Source of the DNA: DATEOR01 sp046733475
GTDB lineage: Bacteria > Actinomycetota > Thermoleophilia > Gaiellales > Gaiellaceae
Direction: 5' to 3'
Assembly: GCA_046733475.1 (NCBI GenBank)
Contig: JBKPPF010000059.1
Span: 1 to 39,869, forward strand
Length of the DNA stretch: 39,869 bases
The position numbers and the translations under genes are program-made. Below are positions 1-6,763 of the stretch, in pieces. The notes beneath the pieces are model-generated. The model was not told where the DNA came from and made no database searches. It saw nothing but the letters and a program-made list of their open reading frames with translations. How positions within the stretch are numbered: the stretch's first letter is position 1; each line of letters starts with the position of its first letter.

Positions 1-399
1 GAGCGTCGCCTCCGTGTCGTGAACGGCTTCTCCGCGGATTGTGAGCCAGGCGTGACCCGGCGGCCCGTCGTCTCCCCTGCGCACGCCGAGGACGAGACGT
101 GAATCCTCGTTGCCGGCGGGAAGGTAGCGGTACGTGATCAGACTGCGCTCCAGGCAGTTGTCCCTCAGCGCTCCTGTCTTGTAGGTCCACCGGGCGAGCG
201 TCACAACGACCGCCGACCTCCGCTCGTCCGGGGCGCGCCTGTGCCCAGGAGTCATCACGGAAACGAGCCGAGGGAGGGGCATGGCTCTTTTCAGGACGGG
301 TAGCAGCGCTGCCCAGAAGAGCATCCGTCCAGCCAGCCAGAGCTCACTCGGCCCGGACACGACCGCGCGTATCCGCGATGCGCGCCCGGGCTCGCTCAC
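1..399 (-). CDS. Lasso-type RiPP leader peptidase B2 (transglutaminase-like), 3' end cut by window edge
   Basis: Reading the minus strand from a GTG at 399 gives 133 codons with no stop before the window edge. The protein shows the McjB-C/LasB2 pattern: an NCLERSL block carrying the presumed nucleophilic Cys, then GHAWL with the catalytic His, and an Asp a few residues later. In lasso pathways B2 is the cysteine protease that removes the leader peptide with the help of B1. The GTG overlaps the stop of the upstream kinase gene (GTGA arrangement), so the two are probably translationally coupled. B2 proteins are usually about 140-150 residues, so only the C-terminal tip should be missing. The function rests on motif and context; the family call is fairly firm. 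Confidence 0.82.
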   Translation of the reverse strand, partial: MSEPGRASRIRAVVSGPSELWLAGRMLFWAALLPVLKRAMPLPRLVSVMTPGHRRAPDERRSAVVVTLARWTYKTGALRDNCLERSLITYRYLPAGNEDSRLVLGVRRGDDGPPGHAWLTIRGEAVHDTEATL

Positions 400-1247
400 G
401 CGGCCTCGCGAATGAGGACCCGCTCGATCTCGCTCAGGAGAAGGGGAAGCTCGTCCAGCGTGGCCGTGAACCGCACTTCGTACACCGGAACTCGACCCGC
501 GAGCTCCAGATACTCCGCCACCGTTTTCCGCTTCAGGCCGTCGTCGAGGAGCGTGAAGCAATACGCATGGGGCAGAAGCATGCGGATCACCCCGTCGGCG
601 TCAAGTCTGCGCAGATCGACGCCCCGTCCCTCCTCCTGGCGGCTCAGGATGCAGAGTGCCGCGAGCGGCAGGCCGTTCCCTCCGACGGTGATTCGCCCGT
701 CGGTATCGAGCATGGGAGCAGGTGGCACCGCGACGTCGAAATACGCCGCCGAAGCTGGGCGGAGCCGCACCGAGAAGGGGAGCTCGAGCACGCGAACGCC
801 GCCGCCCGACGTGTCGAACGCGAGAGCGTCGTCCGCGCAGACCCGGTATCCCCTGGCCGCCAGCCCGAAGGCGATCGTGGACTTGCCTGTTTGCGAGTCC
901 GCACAGAAGCCGATCACACCCCCGGGTGACTCGATTGCGCTCGCGTGCAGCACCTGTCGCCCGAGGAGCTGCAGCGTCATCGGAGCGATAGTGCGGCGGT
1001 ACGTGTCGATCACAAGATCGTGGGAGACGTCTTCGTTCGGCACCGCGCGGACTTGCCCGTCTGCTCCGGCGCGAAAAGCGCCGACGACGGGGAGGTAGCA
1101 CCAGTACTCGTCGCCGGCTCGGTAGAAGTAGGCAGAAGGCGTACCTGTGTAGTCCACCCAGACCAGCGTGGCAGGATCGCTTTCGTCCGGCAAAGGCGCG
1201 CTGATCGAGCCCCGCTCGGCGATCGCAAGCGTCAGAGTCGTGATCAT
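396..1247 (-). CDS. HPr-kinase-like protein of a lasso-type RiPP cluster
   Basis: The 283-residue protein resembles the HprK catalytic domain without the HprK N-terminal domain. A HASAIE segment lies near residues 101-106, a Walker A-like loop ADSQTGKS at 116-123 (Ala in place of the usual first Gly), and a CADD segment at 137-140. Such kinases occur in lasso clusters; in the paeninodin pathway the homologue phosphorylates a Ser of the precursor. Here the core region of the neighbouring precursor has three Ser residues (core positions 3, 12 and 15 if the core starts after Gln27) but no C-terminal Ser, so the target is open. The gene sits after the precursor and a hairpin, and its stop overlaps the start of B2. 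An alternative role in general phosphotransferase control is unlikely given the operon. Confidence 0.8.
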   Translation of the reverse strand: MITTLTLAIAERGSISAPLPDESDPATLVWVDYTGTPSAYFYRAGDEYWCYLPVVGAFRAGADGQVRAVPNEDVSHDLVIDTYRRTIAPMTLQLLGRQVLHASAIESPGGVIGFCADSQTGKSTIAFGLAARGYRVCADDALAFDTSGGGVRVLELPFSVRLRPASAAYFDVAVPPAPMLDTDGRITVGGNGLPLAALCILSRQEEGRGVDLRRLDADGVIRMLLPHAYCFTLLDDGLKRKTVAEYLELAGRVPVYEVRFTATLDELPLLLSEIERVLIREAA

Positions 1248-1267
1248 TTAGCTCACAGAGTACGCAG

Positions 1268-1307
1268 CCGCCCGGCCTGTCTCCCGCGGGGAGACGCAGC
1301 CGGGCGG
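1268..1307 (-). promoter_or_regulatory. Strong hairpin between precursor and kinase genes
   Basis: The arms CCGCCCGG (1268-1275) and CCGGGCGG (1300-1307) pair perfectly, and a second inner helix (tctccc with gggaga) extends the stem. No T-run follows on the minus strand, so this is not a standard intrinsic terminator. Placed directly after a small precursor gene, it could stabilise the precursor mRNA or allow partial read-through, so that precursor transcripts exceed enzyme transcripts. Confidence 0.6.
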
Positions 1308-1326
1308 TGACGAAGCGATTGACGTG

Positions 1327-1497
1327 CTATTCCTGGCCGTGAGGCTTCAGGTTCGGCTCGCCTGGATCAGCCGGGCTCGGAACGGACTTGCCGTTTGCCG
1401 GGCCGCCTGCGCTGCCCCCCTGCATCACGCTGGCAACATCTCCGAGGGAGCGAAGCTCCATCGGCTCCCACGTCGACAGACTTCTCTCGAACGTCAT
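1327..1497 (-). CDS. Putative lasso-type RiPP precursor peptide (A), 56 aa
   Basis: A 56-codon ORF lies between the cyclase and kinase genes, 24 nt after the cyclase stop, with a strong GGAGGGGG ribosome site about 9 nt before its ATG. The first half fits the lasso leader pattern Y..P.L...G: Trp10, Pro12, Leu15, Gly19, followed by DVASVMQ. The expected core begins GGSAGGPANG and runs to residue 56; it is rich in Gly, Pro and Ser and has no Cys. Two features are atypical: the -2 Thr is replaced by Met, and core positions 7-9 (Pro, Ala, Asn) contain no Asp/Glu to close a macrolactam. The first acidic residue of the core is Asp44 of the precursor. Identification as precursor rests on position, ribosome site and leader pattern; the product structure is unknown. 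Confidence 0.75.
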   Translation of the reverse strand: MTFERSLSTWEPMELRSLGDVASVMQGGSAGGPANGKSVPSPADPGEPNLKPHGQE

Positions 1498-1521
1498 CGC
1501 TTTGTCACCCCCTCCAACGAA

Positions 1522-3399
1522 CTAGCTCCATTGACGAGCCCATGCTTCGAGGTTGAGCACACTCCACAGCTTGTGGGCGAGCATTGAAAACTCGAGAGCG
1601 TTGGAACCGTCACCGCTGTCTCTCCCTTGCAACCGGTCGACTGATGACCGGAACGCTGATTGTAATGATTTTCCGTCAACAATTCCACTCGACGAAAGTG
1701 TTGATGCGCCCCCGTACTCCTGCCAGGCACGCGGGATCTGGTCGGTGAGCGTCGAGGTCGAGAAATCGGTGATGAGCACCTTCTTCTGATCCTCGAACCC
1801 CGCCTCTGGAAAGCGTCTTGCGAGCGCGCCGCGGAGAATCCCCTTCGCTCGATGGCCCTCGTGCAGGAGCCGAGGCGGGGTTCGCAAGAGGAAATCGACC
1901 ACGCCGGGATCCCAGAAGGGCATGAACGGCTCTACACCGAGCCGTCTGCCGCGCTCGAAGGCTTCTTCCCGCTCCATCGCGACCACGACGTTCTCGAAAT
2001 ACGGCACGACGCCGCTGAGATATGAGCCTTGGCTGTGGCGGCCCTGCGTCCAGCGGACCGCGCGCTCCTCCACCTCCTGCGCGAGCTTCTGGTCGGGGGC
2101 GAGCCAGTCGTCCATGCGCTCATGGAGCTGGCGCCGACGGTGGTCATCCAACCGGTTGGGCGCGACGCGGCCGAGGACCCCTCGCCCCGCGTCCTTGAGC
2201 ACGACCTTGGTCCCGTACCTCCAGAGCAGATTCCGGAGCATCGGCCATTTCCGCACGGTGTACGAGTTGCGGTACGTGAGCCAGAAGTGGTGGAGCTCAC
2301 GAAAGTGGAAGCTGCGGATGCAGTCCGCGGCCCACATCGGCGCGACCGAGAGCCATTCGTCCCCGCCCGCGCCGGTGAGAACGGTCTTCGCGCCCTGGGC
2401 GCGGCCCATGCGCGCGAGGTGGGTGTAGAGGGGGTGCCAGATGTTCACGAGCGGCATCGGCCACGTTCCCGTCGTGCGCAGAGCCTCGAGCACGAGCCCG
2501 TTCGGGCCTTCCGCCTCTGCGAACGAAACGACCGTCTGGGGCATCCCGAGATCGCGCGCCACCTGCCTCTGGATCGGCTCCTCGTTGAAGTTCGGGTCGG
2601 GGAAGACGAGCGACAGCGCGATCGGCGCTTCCACCGCCTTGGCGGGGGCGCCGTCGGCTGCGTACATCGCCACGGCTACGGAATCGATTCCGCCGCTGAG
2701 GAAGATCGAGGGCCGGCCGACCGAAAGCGCCCGTGCGAGTGCCTGCTCCATCAGCGTCGAGAGGTGCGGTAGGTCCGCTTCCGTGATCCACTCGACATCT
2801 TCCTCGCTCGGCGCCGGATCCCAGTAGCGAGACGTCGTCACACCAGTGGCGTTCGCCGTGAGCCTTCGTCCGGCCGGGACGCGCCGGATCGCCTCGAAGT
2901 ACGTCTCGGCAGGGTCGAGGTGGTAGTTCACGAGCGACTCGGCGAGCGCGGCCCGGCTCAGGGTCCCCGACACCTGGTCGGCGCGGGCGAGTGCCGCCAT
3001 CGAATCCGAGAAGTACCAGGCCCCGTCGAGCCCTCTCGCGTAGAAGAGCGGGTGCTGGCCGAGGGCATCGCGGGCTGCGAGCACCGTGTCGGAGCGGGCG
3101 TCCCAGACGACGAGTGCGAACACTCCGTCGATCCGCTTCAGGACGCCTGCGCCGAGCTCGAGGTACGCGCGGAGGACGAGCTCGGAGGGAGCGCTCTCGG
3201 GGTCGATCCCCGCAACCTTCGCGAGTGCCTCGCGATCGAAGATGTGCCCGTCGAAGACTGCGAGACCGGATTCGGCGCGGGCGACGTCGGCGGCTGTCGG
3301 CCCTGGGACGACCCGCGGCTCCCCGTCCCCGGGTCGATAGCGCAGCAAAAAGGAAGAGGTGTCGGGCGCCGCCTCTCGCGCCTCGAGCGCCACTGCCAA
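1522..3399 (-). CDS. Asparagine-synthetase-like lasso cyclase (C)
   Basis: About 625 residues from a TTG at 3399, with AGGAAG 6 nt upstream; a GTG at 3393 is an alternative. Reading further upstream in the same frame only gives an Arg-rich shadow of the PqqD-like gene. The N-terminal half is a class-II glutamine amidotransferase-like domain that lacks an N-terminal Cys, so ammonia release is not expected. The C-terminal half is an Asn synthetase domain with the ATP pyrophosphatase loop SGGIDS at about residues 235-240 and a GAGGDEW segment. In lasso pathways this enzyme adenylates an Asp/Glu side chain and joins it to the core N-terminus. The precursor two dozen bases downstream offers no such residue at the usual place. 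Family certain; substrate chemistry uncertain. Confidence 0.85.
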   Translation of the reverse strand: MAVALEAREAAPDTSSFLLRYRPGDGEPRVVPGPTAADVARAESGLAVFDGHIFDREALAKVAGIDPESAPSELVLRAYLELGAGVLKRIDGVFALVVWDARSDTVLAARDALGQHPLFYARGLDGAWYFSDSMAALARADQVSGTLSRAALAESLVNYHLDPAETYFEAIRRVPAGRRLTANATGVTTSRYWDPAPSEEDVEWITEADLPHLSTLMEQALARALSVGRPSIFLSGGIDSVAVAMYAADGAPAKAVEAPIALSLVFPDPNFNEEPIQRQVARDLGMPQTVVSFAEAEGPNGLVLEALRTTGTWPMPLVNIWHPLYTHLARMGRAQGAKTVLTGAGGDEWLSVAPMWAADCIRSFHFRELHHFWLTYRNSYTVRKWPMLRNLLWRYGTKVVLKDAGRGVLGRVAPNRLDDHRRRQLHERMDDWLAPDQKLAQEVEERAVRWTQGRHSQGSYLSGVVPYFENVVVAMEREEAFERGRRLGVEPFMPFWDPGVVDFLLRTPPRLLHEGHRAKGILRGALARRFPEAGFEDQKKVLITDFSTSTLTDQIPRAWQEYGGASTLSSSGIVDGKSLQSAFRSSVDRLQGRDSGDGSNALEFSMLAHKLWSVLNLEAWARQWS

Positions 3400-3401
3400 T
3401 T

Positions 3402-3746
3402 TCAGCTTCCTGCCAGCAGGAGCTTCTTCTCCACCAATTCCGCGATCAGCGCGTCGGTCTCGTCGCGGAGCTGATCGGGCGGTACATCGAACTCCTCGAG
3501 GAGGGCCTCCTGGACTTCCTCGCGGTTCGAGCCGGCGGCGAGCATGTCCCACGCTCGCGTCGCGGTCGGATTCAGCGCGTAGATCTCGTTTGTCTTGAGA
3601 TGGACGAGGACGGTCTCGCCTTCGACGAGCTGCGTCATCACATCTGGATCGGGGCGCCAATTGCCCTTGGGTTCGGACACCTCGAAGCCGCCTTGTTCGT
3701 AGGTCACGTTTCGGAGAAGGAAATGCTGTTTTGTCGAACCACTCAC
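3402..3746 (-). CDS. PqqD-like RiPP recognition element (B1)
   Basis: A 114-residue protein starting with GTG at 3746. The PqqD fold is visible as GETVLVHLKTNEIYALNPTA (about 43-62) followed by an RAWDMLAAG helix and a C-terminal four-helix-like stretch ending EKKLLLAGS. In lasso pathways B1 binds the precursor leader and presents it to the B2 protease and the C cyclase. It is the first gene of the operon, about 49 nt downstream of the predicted start point of a TTGACA promoter, and its stop is 2 nt before the TTG of the cyclase. The N-terminal 25 residues look variable, and a later in-frame GTG near residue 13 cannot be excluded as start. Confidence 0.82.
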   Translation of the reverse strand: MSGSTKQHFLLRNVTYEQGGFEVSEPKGNWRPDPDVMTQLVEGETVLVHLKTNEIYALNPTATRAWDMLAAGSNREEVQEALLEEFDVPPDQLRDETDALIAELVEKKLLLAGS

Positions 3747-3801
3747 ACTGATTCTTTTGAGTTCTCAGTCGTGGTTCGCGCGCTGGGCCGGAACTCCTAG
3801 G

Positions 3802-3830
3802 ATCATGCGACCGCCGAGATGGGTTGTCAA
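3802..3830 (-). promoter_or_regulatory. Sigma70-like promoter of the RiPP operon
   Basis: On the minus strand a perfect TTGACA (3830-3825) is followed by a 17-bp spacer and CATGAT (3807-3802, four of six consensus bases). The predicted start point near 3795 leaves a leader of about 49 nt before the GTG of the PqqD-like gene. The -35 box overlaps the stop codon of the upstream hydrolase gene, so the RiPP operon is probably transcribed independently of it. No operator is recognisable. Confidence 0.65.
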
Positions 3831-4570
3831 TCCTCGGGCCCGCCGGAGACGTCGACGACGAGACCGTCGGTTGCCACGCGAACGCCCGCGGGGATCGGGA
3901 GCTCGACCGGCCTGTGCGTCAAGAGGATCGGGCCGTCCGCCGCCGCGAGCGCCTCTTCGGCGGAGAGGTGGCCGCGGGGCTCGCCGTCCTTGTCGGACGC
4001 CGCGAGGGTCGCCTCGCAGACGAAGAGGTCGGCTCCGCGCGCGAGCGCCGAGAGCTCCTCGGTCGGAGCCGAGTCGCCGGAGTAGGCGAGCAGCTTGTCG
4101 CCCTCCCGGACCCGGAAGCCGTAGGCCTCCATCGTGTAGTGGGGCAGACGGTGCGCCTCGACCTCGAAGCCGGCCGTCTGGAACGGCGTTCCCGGTGTGA
4201 ACTCGTTCAGGTCGAACGCGGAGTCGAACATGCCCGGGTTCCCGAAGGTGGCCGCGAACGCGTCCAGCTGGGAGCGGCCACCGGGTGGGAGCCACACCGT
4301 GCACGGAATGTGTTCGTCCGTCGGGCCGTAGGCGTTCAGCCAGGCCCACGGGACGAGGTCGCCCCAGTGGTCGAGGTGGAAGTGCGTGATCGCCGTCGCG
4401 TTGACGCGCTTGCCTCCGTTTGCGCGGAGGCGTCCGAGAACGCCCGGACCGCAGTCGAGCAGGAGGCTCCGCCGCGGCTCGGCACCGCTCTCCACGAGGT
4501 ACCCCGACTGCGCGCTGCCGGGGTTGGGCCAGGCCGGAGATGACCCGATGACGGTGAGCCTCACGTTCAT
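3827..4570 (-). CDS. Metallo-beta-lactamase-fold hydrolase
   Basis: A 247-residue cytoplasmic protein beginning MNVRLTVIGSSPAWPNPGSA. It has the metal-binding THFHLDHWGD motif, a later AYSGDSAP block supplying the bridging Asp, and a C-terminal LLTHRPVEL His. The start and fold resemble the RNase Z-like/AtsA-like branch that hydrolyses phosphodiesters, though no tRNase exosite is obvious. The ATG at 4570 is preferred because longer readings run into the divergent B12-domain gene. It lies upstream of the RiPP operon on the same strand, but a promoter inside its stop codon separates them, so a role in RiPP maturation is not indicated. Confidence 0.75.
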   Translation of the reverse strand: MNVRLTVIGSSPAWPNPGSAQSGYLVESGAEPRRSLLLDCGPGVLGRLRANGGKRVNATAITHFHLDHWGDLVPWAWLNAYGPTDEHIPCTVWLPPGGRSQLDAFAATFGNPGMFDSAFDLNEFTPGTPFQTAGFEVEAHRLPHYTMEAYGFRVREGDKLLAYSGDSAPTEELSALARGADLFVCEATLAASDKDGEPRGHLSAEEALAAADGPILLTHRPVELPIPAGVRVATDGLVVDVSGGPED

Positions 4571-4575
4571 ATACT
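4570..4575 (+). promoter_or_regulatory. Candidate -10 element for the B12-binding gene
   Basis: TATACT ends 11 nt before the ATG at 4587, predicting a start point about 5 nt upstream of the codon and hence a nearly leaderless mRNA. Only 16 bp separate the two divergent start codons, and the hexamer overlaps the other gene's start codon. No good -35 is seen. Confidence 0.4.
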
Positions 4576-4586
4576 GACCGACCGCT

Positions 4587-4994
4587 ATGAATCGCGAGCG
4601 CAAGATCCGGGTCGTCATCGCCAAGCCGGGGCTCGACGGCCACGACCGGGGGGCGAAGATCATCGCCCGTGCGCTCAGGGACGCCGGCATGGAGGTCATC
4701 TACACGGGCCTTCACCAGACCCCGGAGCAGATCGTCGAGACCGCCATCCAGGAGGATGCAGACGCCGTCGGGATCTCCATCCTCTCGGGCGCCCACATGA
4801 CGCTCGTTCCGAAGATTCTCGAAGGGTTGAAGGTGAACGGCGTCGACGACGTCGTCGTCGTCGTCGGCGGCACGATCCCGAAGCCGGACGTCGAGGACTT
4901 GAAGCGGCAAGGCGTTGCCGAGGTCTTCACTCCCGGAGCTCCTGTTTCCGAGATCGTCGATTTTCTCCGCGAGCGAGTTCCGGTCACGCGGTGA
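4587..4994 (+). CDS. Cobalamin-binding subunit of a methylmalonyl-CoA mutase-type enzyme
   Basis: A 135-residue stand-alone B12-binding domain. The base-off/His-on signature is complete: D17-G-H19-D-R-G22, SIL at 64-66 and the Gly pair at 94-95 (VVGGTIP). In two-part mutases this subunit carries adenosylcobalamin and pairs with a separate TIM-barrel subunit to rearrange acyl-CoA carbon skeletons, for example methylmalonyl-CoA to succinyl-CoA. No large subunit or MeaB-type chaperone is present in the window. Its stop overlaps the GTG of an enoyl-CoA hydratase, so the two are coupled. Isobutyryl- or ethylmalonyl-type mutase specificity is equally possible. Confidence 0.85.
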   Translation: MNRERKIRVVIAKPGLDGHDRGAKIIARALRDAGMEVIYTGLHQTPEQIVETAIQEDADAVGISILSGAHMTLVPKILEGLKVNGVDDVVVVVGGTIPKPDVEDLKRQGVAEVFTPGAPVSEIVDFLRERVPVTR

Positions 4995-5764
4995 GCGTCG
5001 ACGTCGTACGCGACGGCGGCGTCGCCATCGTGACCGTCAACCGGCCCGATGCCATGAACGCGCTCGACGTCGAGCACGCCGAGGCGCTGCGCGACCACCT
5101 GGAAGACCTCGCCGCCGATCCGGAAGCGCGCGTCGTCCTCCTGACCGGCGCGGGCGAGAAGGCCTTTGTCGCCGGCGCGGACATCAAGTACATGCAGTCG
5201 CTCGGGGTGCTCGAGGCGAGGCGTTGGGGCGAGCTCGGCCAGGCGTGCGCGAACCTTCTCGAGACGATCCCCAAGCCGACCATTGCGGCGATCAACGGCT
5301 ACGCGCTCGGCGGCGGCTGCGAGCTCGCCCTCGCCTGCGACATCCGCATCGCGTCCAGGGAGGCAAAGCTCGGCCAGCCGGAGGTCAACCTCGGGATCAT
5401 CCCTGGCTGGGGCGGGAGCCAGCGCCTGCCGCGCATCGTCGGGCTCGGCTTCGCGAAGGAGATCGTCTTCTCCGGGCGCGCAGTGGAGGCCCAGGAGGCA
5501 CACGACTGGGGCCTCGTGAACCAGATCTACGAGCCGGCCGAGCTGATGCCCGCCGCGATGAAGCTGGCCCACGAGCTGGCGAGGAAGAGCCCGCTCGCTC
5601 TCGCGTATGCCAAAGAGGCGACGAACCTCTACCTGACAGGCGAGGCGAGCGCGCACATGGAGACGGAGCTCCGCCTCTTCGCGATGCTCTTCTCCTCGGA
5701 AGACCAGAAAGAGGGCATGGCTGCCTTCGCCGAAAAGCGCGAGCCCGAGTTCCAGGGCCGCTAG
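4991..5764 (+). CDS. Enoyl-CoA hydratase/isomerase family protein
   Basis: A 257-residue crotonase-fold enzyme starting at a GTG that overlaps the previous stop. The oxyanion-hole segments AGADIKYM (61-68) and ALGGGCELA (105-113) are intact, and Glu111 and Glu131 sit where the two catalytic glutamates of hydratases lie, followed by LGIIPGWGG. It most likely hydrates 2-enoyl-CoA in beta-oxidation or short-chain acyl-CoA breakdown in the cytoplasm. Coupling to a B12 mutase subunit suggests branched-chain amino acid or propionate catabolism. Having both glutamates favours hydratase over isomerase. Confidence 0.88.
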   Translation: MSVDVVRDGGVAIVTVNRPDAMNALDVEHAEALRDHLEDLAADPEARVVLLTGAGEKAFVAGADIKYMQSLGVLEARRWGELGQACANLLETIPKPTIAAINGYALGGGCELALACDIRIASREAKLGQPEVNLGIIPGWGGSQRLPRIVGLGFAKEIVFSGRAVEAQEAHDWGLVNQIYEPAELMPAAMKLAHELARKSPLALAYAKEATNLYLTGEASAHMETELRLFAMLFSSEDQKEGMAAFAEKREPEFQGR

Positions 5765-5785
5765 CAGCCGCAAAACCGCTGCTAG
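5761..5785 (+). other. Hairpin across the hydratase stop codon
   Basis: CTAGCAGC (5761-5768) pairs perfectly with GCTGCTAG (5778-5785) around a 9-nt A-rich loop. The left arm contains the hydratase stop codon. No T-run follows, so termination would be weak. The right arm overlaps a TAGCCT -10-like hexamer (5783-5788), 13 nt before the thiG start. No TPP riboswitch is recognisable in this short gap. Confidence 0.5.
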
Positions 5786-5801
5786 CCTGGGAAGGAAGCC
5801 C

Positions 5802-6566
5802 ATGCAGCACGACACGTTGACCATCGCCGGCCGTGAGTTCGGCTCGCGCCTCCTTCTCGGGACCGGCAAATACGAGTCCTTCGAGACGATGCGCGATGCG
5901 GTCGCGGCCTCGGGCACGGAGATCGTCACCGTGGCAGTGCGGCGGTTCGACTTCGACGCCCCGGGCGAGGACATCACCTCGTTCCTGCCGGACGAGGTGC
6001 TCCTCCTCCCGAACACGTCAGGCTGCGAGACCGCCGACGAGGCAATCCGGTCCGCGAAGCTCGCCCGAGCCGGCGGCCTGCCGGACTGGGTCAAGCTCGA
6101 GGTCATCCCGGACCCGCGCTACCTCCTGCCCGATCCGGTCGAGACGCTCCGCGCGGCCGCGACGCTCGTCGAGGAGGGCTTCACGGTTCTGCCCTACATC
6201 CTCCCGGACCCCGTGCTGGCCAAGAAGCTCGAGGAGGTCGGTTGCGCCACGGTCATGCCGCTTGCGGCGCCGATCGGAAGCGGCCGGGGCCTTAAGCTGC
6301 GCGACTCGATCCGGATCATCGTCGAGCAGGCCGAGGTTCCGGTCGTCGTCGACGCCGGCCTCGGCGCCCCGTCGCATGCGGCGGAGTCCATGGAGATGGG
6401 GGCCGACGCGGTGCTCGTCAACACGGCCATTGCACGGGCGGAAGACCCAGTTGCCATGGCCGAGGCCTTCCGCCTTGCGGTCGCGGCCGGCCGCAGGGCC
6501 TTCCATGCCGGTGTGATGGAGGAGCAGGCGCCCACCCCGTCCAGCCCGGTGGGTGGAACCGTTTGA
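5802..6566 (+). CDS. thiG: Thiazole synthase ThiG
   Basis: A 254-residue TIM-barrel enzyme that assembles the thiazole phosphate of thiamine from deoxyxylulose phosphate, dehydroglycine/iminoglycine and ThiS thiocarboxylate. The family start LTIAGREFGSRLLLGTGKY, the Schiff-base lysine in WVKLEVIPD (about residue 98), and the phosphate-binding VDAGLGAPSHAAESMEMGAD stretch are all present. A GGAAGG ribosome site precedes the ATG. The stop overlaps the TTG start of thiS, giving a tight thiG-thiS-thiE unit. The oxidase/lyase for dehydroglycine (ThiO or ThiH) and ThiF are not in the window. Confidence 0.95.
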   Translation: MQHDTLTIAGREFGSRLLLGTGKYESFETMRDAVAASGTEIVTVAVRRFDFDAPGEDITSFLPDEVLLLPNTSGCETADEAIRSAKLARAGGLPDWVKLEVIPDPRYLLPDPVETLRAAATLVEEGFTVLPYILPDPVLAKKLEEVGCATVMPLAAPIGSGRGLKLRDSIRIIVEQAEVPVVVDAGLGAPSHAAESMEMGADAVLVNTAIARAEDPVAMAEAFRLAVAAGRRAFHAGVMEEQAPTPSSPVGGTV

Positions 6567-6763
6567 CGGTCGAGGTGAACGGACGCGAGCAAGAGCTTGC
6601 TCCGGGCGAGACCGTCGCGACTCTGCTCGCGCGTCTCGGGCTCGAGGCCGGCTGGGCGCTCGTGGAGCGAAACGGCGAGCCCGTGGAGCGCGCCCGCTAC
6701 GCGGAGGTCGAGCTCGAGAATGCAGATCGGCTCGTCGTCGCCCGCCCCGTTGCTGGGGGGTAG
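6563..6763 (+). CDS. thiS: Sulfur carrier protein ThiS
   Basis: A 66-residue ubiquitin-like protein starting MTVEVNGREQELAPGETVAT and ending in the required Gly-Gly (VARPVAGG), which is adenylated and converted to a thiocarboxylate to deliver sulfur to ThiG. The TTG start lies inside the thiG stop (TTGA overlap), indicating coupled translation and stoichiometric production of the two partners. Confidence 0.92.
   Translation: MTVEVNGREQELAPGETVATLLARLGLEAGWALVERNGEPVERARYAEVELENADRLVVARPVAGG

Noticed and set aside
378..1310. Several plus-strand ORFs opposite the HPr-kinase-like gene
   Set aside because: They are Arg/Ser-rich antisense shadows produced by high GC; none has a domain or ribosome site.
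3400..3660. Arg-rich N-terminal extension of the Asn-synthetase-like cyclase (in-frame reading from 3660)
   Set aside because: It lies in the wrong frame over the PqqD-like gene and has the low-complexity Arg/Ala composition of a shadow reading; the enzyme starts at TTG 3399 or GTG 3393.
5761..5801. TPP riboswitch before thiG
   Set aside because: Only about 40 nt separate the hydratase stop and thiG, too short, and no THI-box sequence is seen; only a simple hairpin is present.
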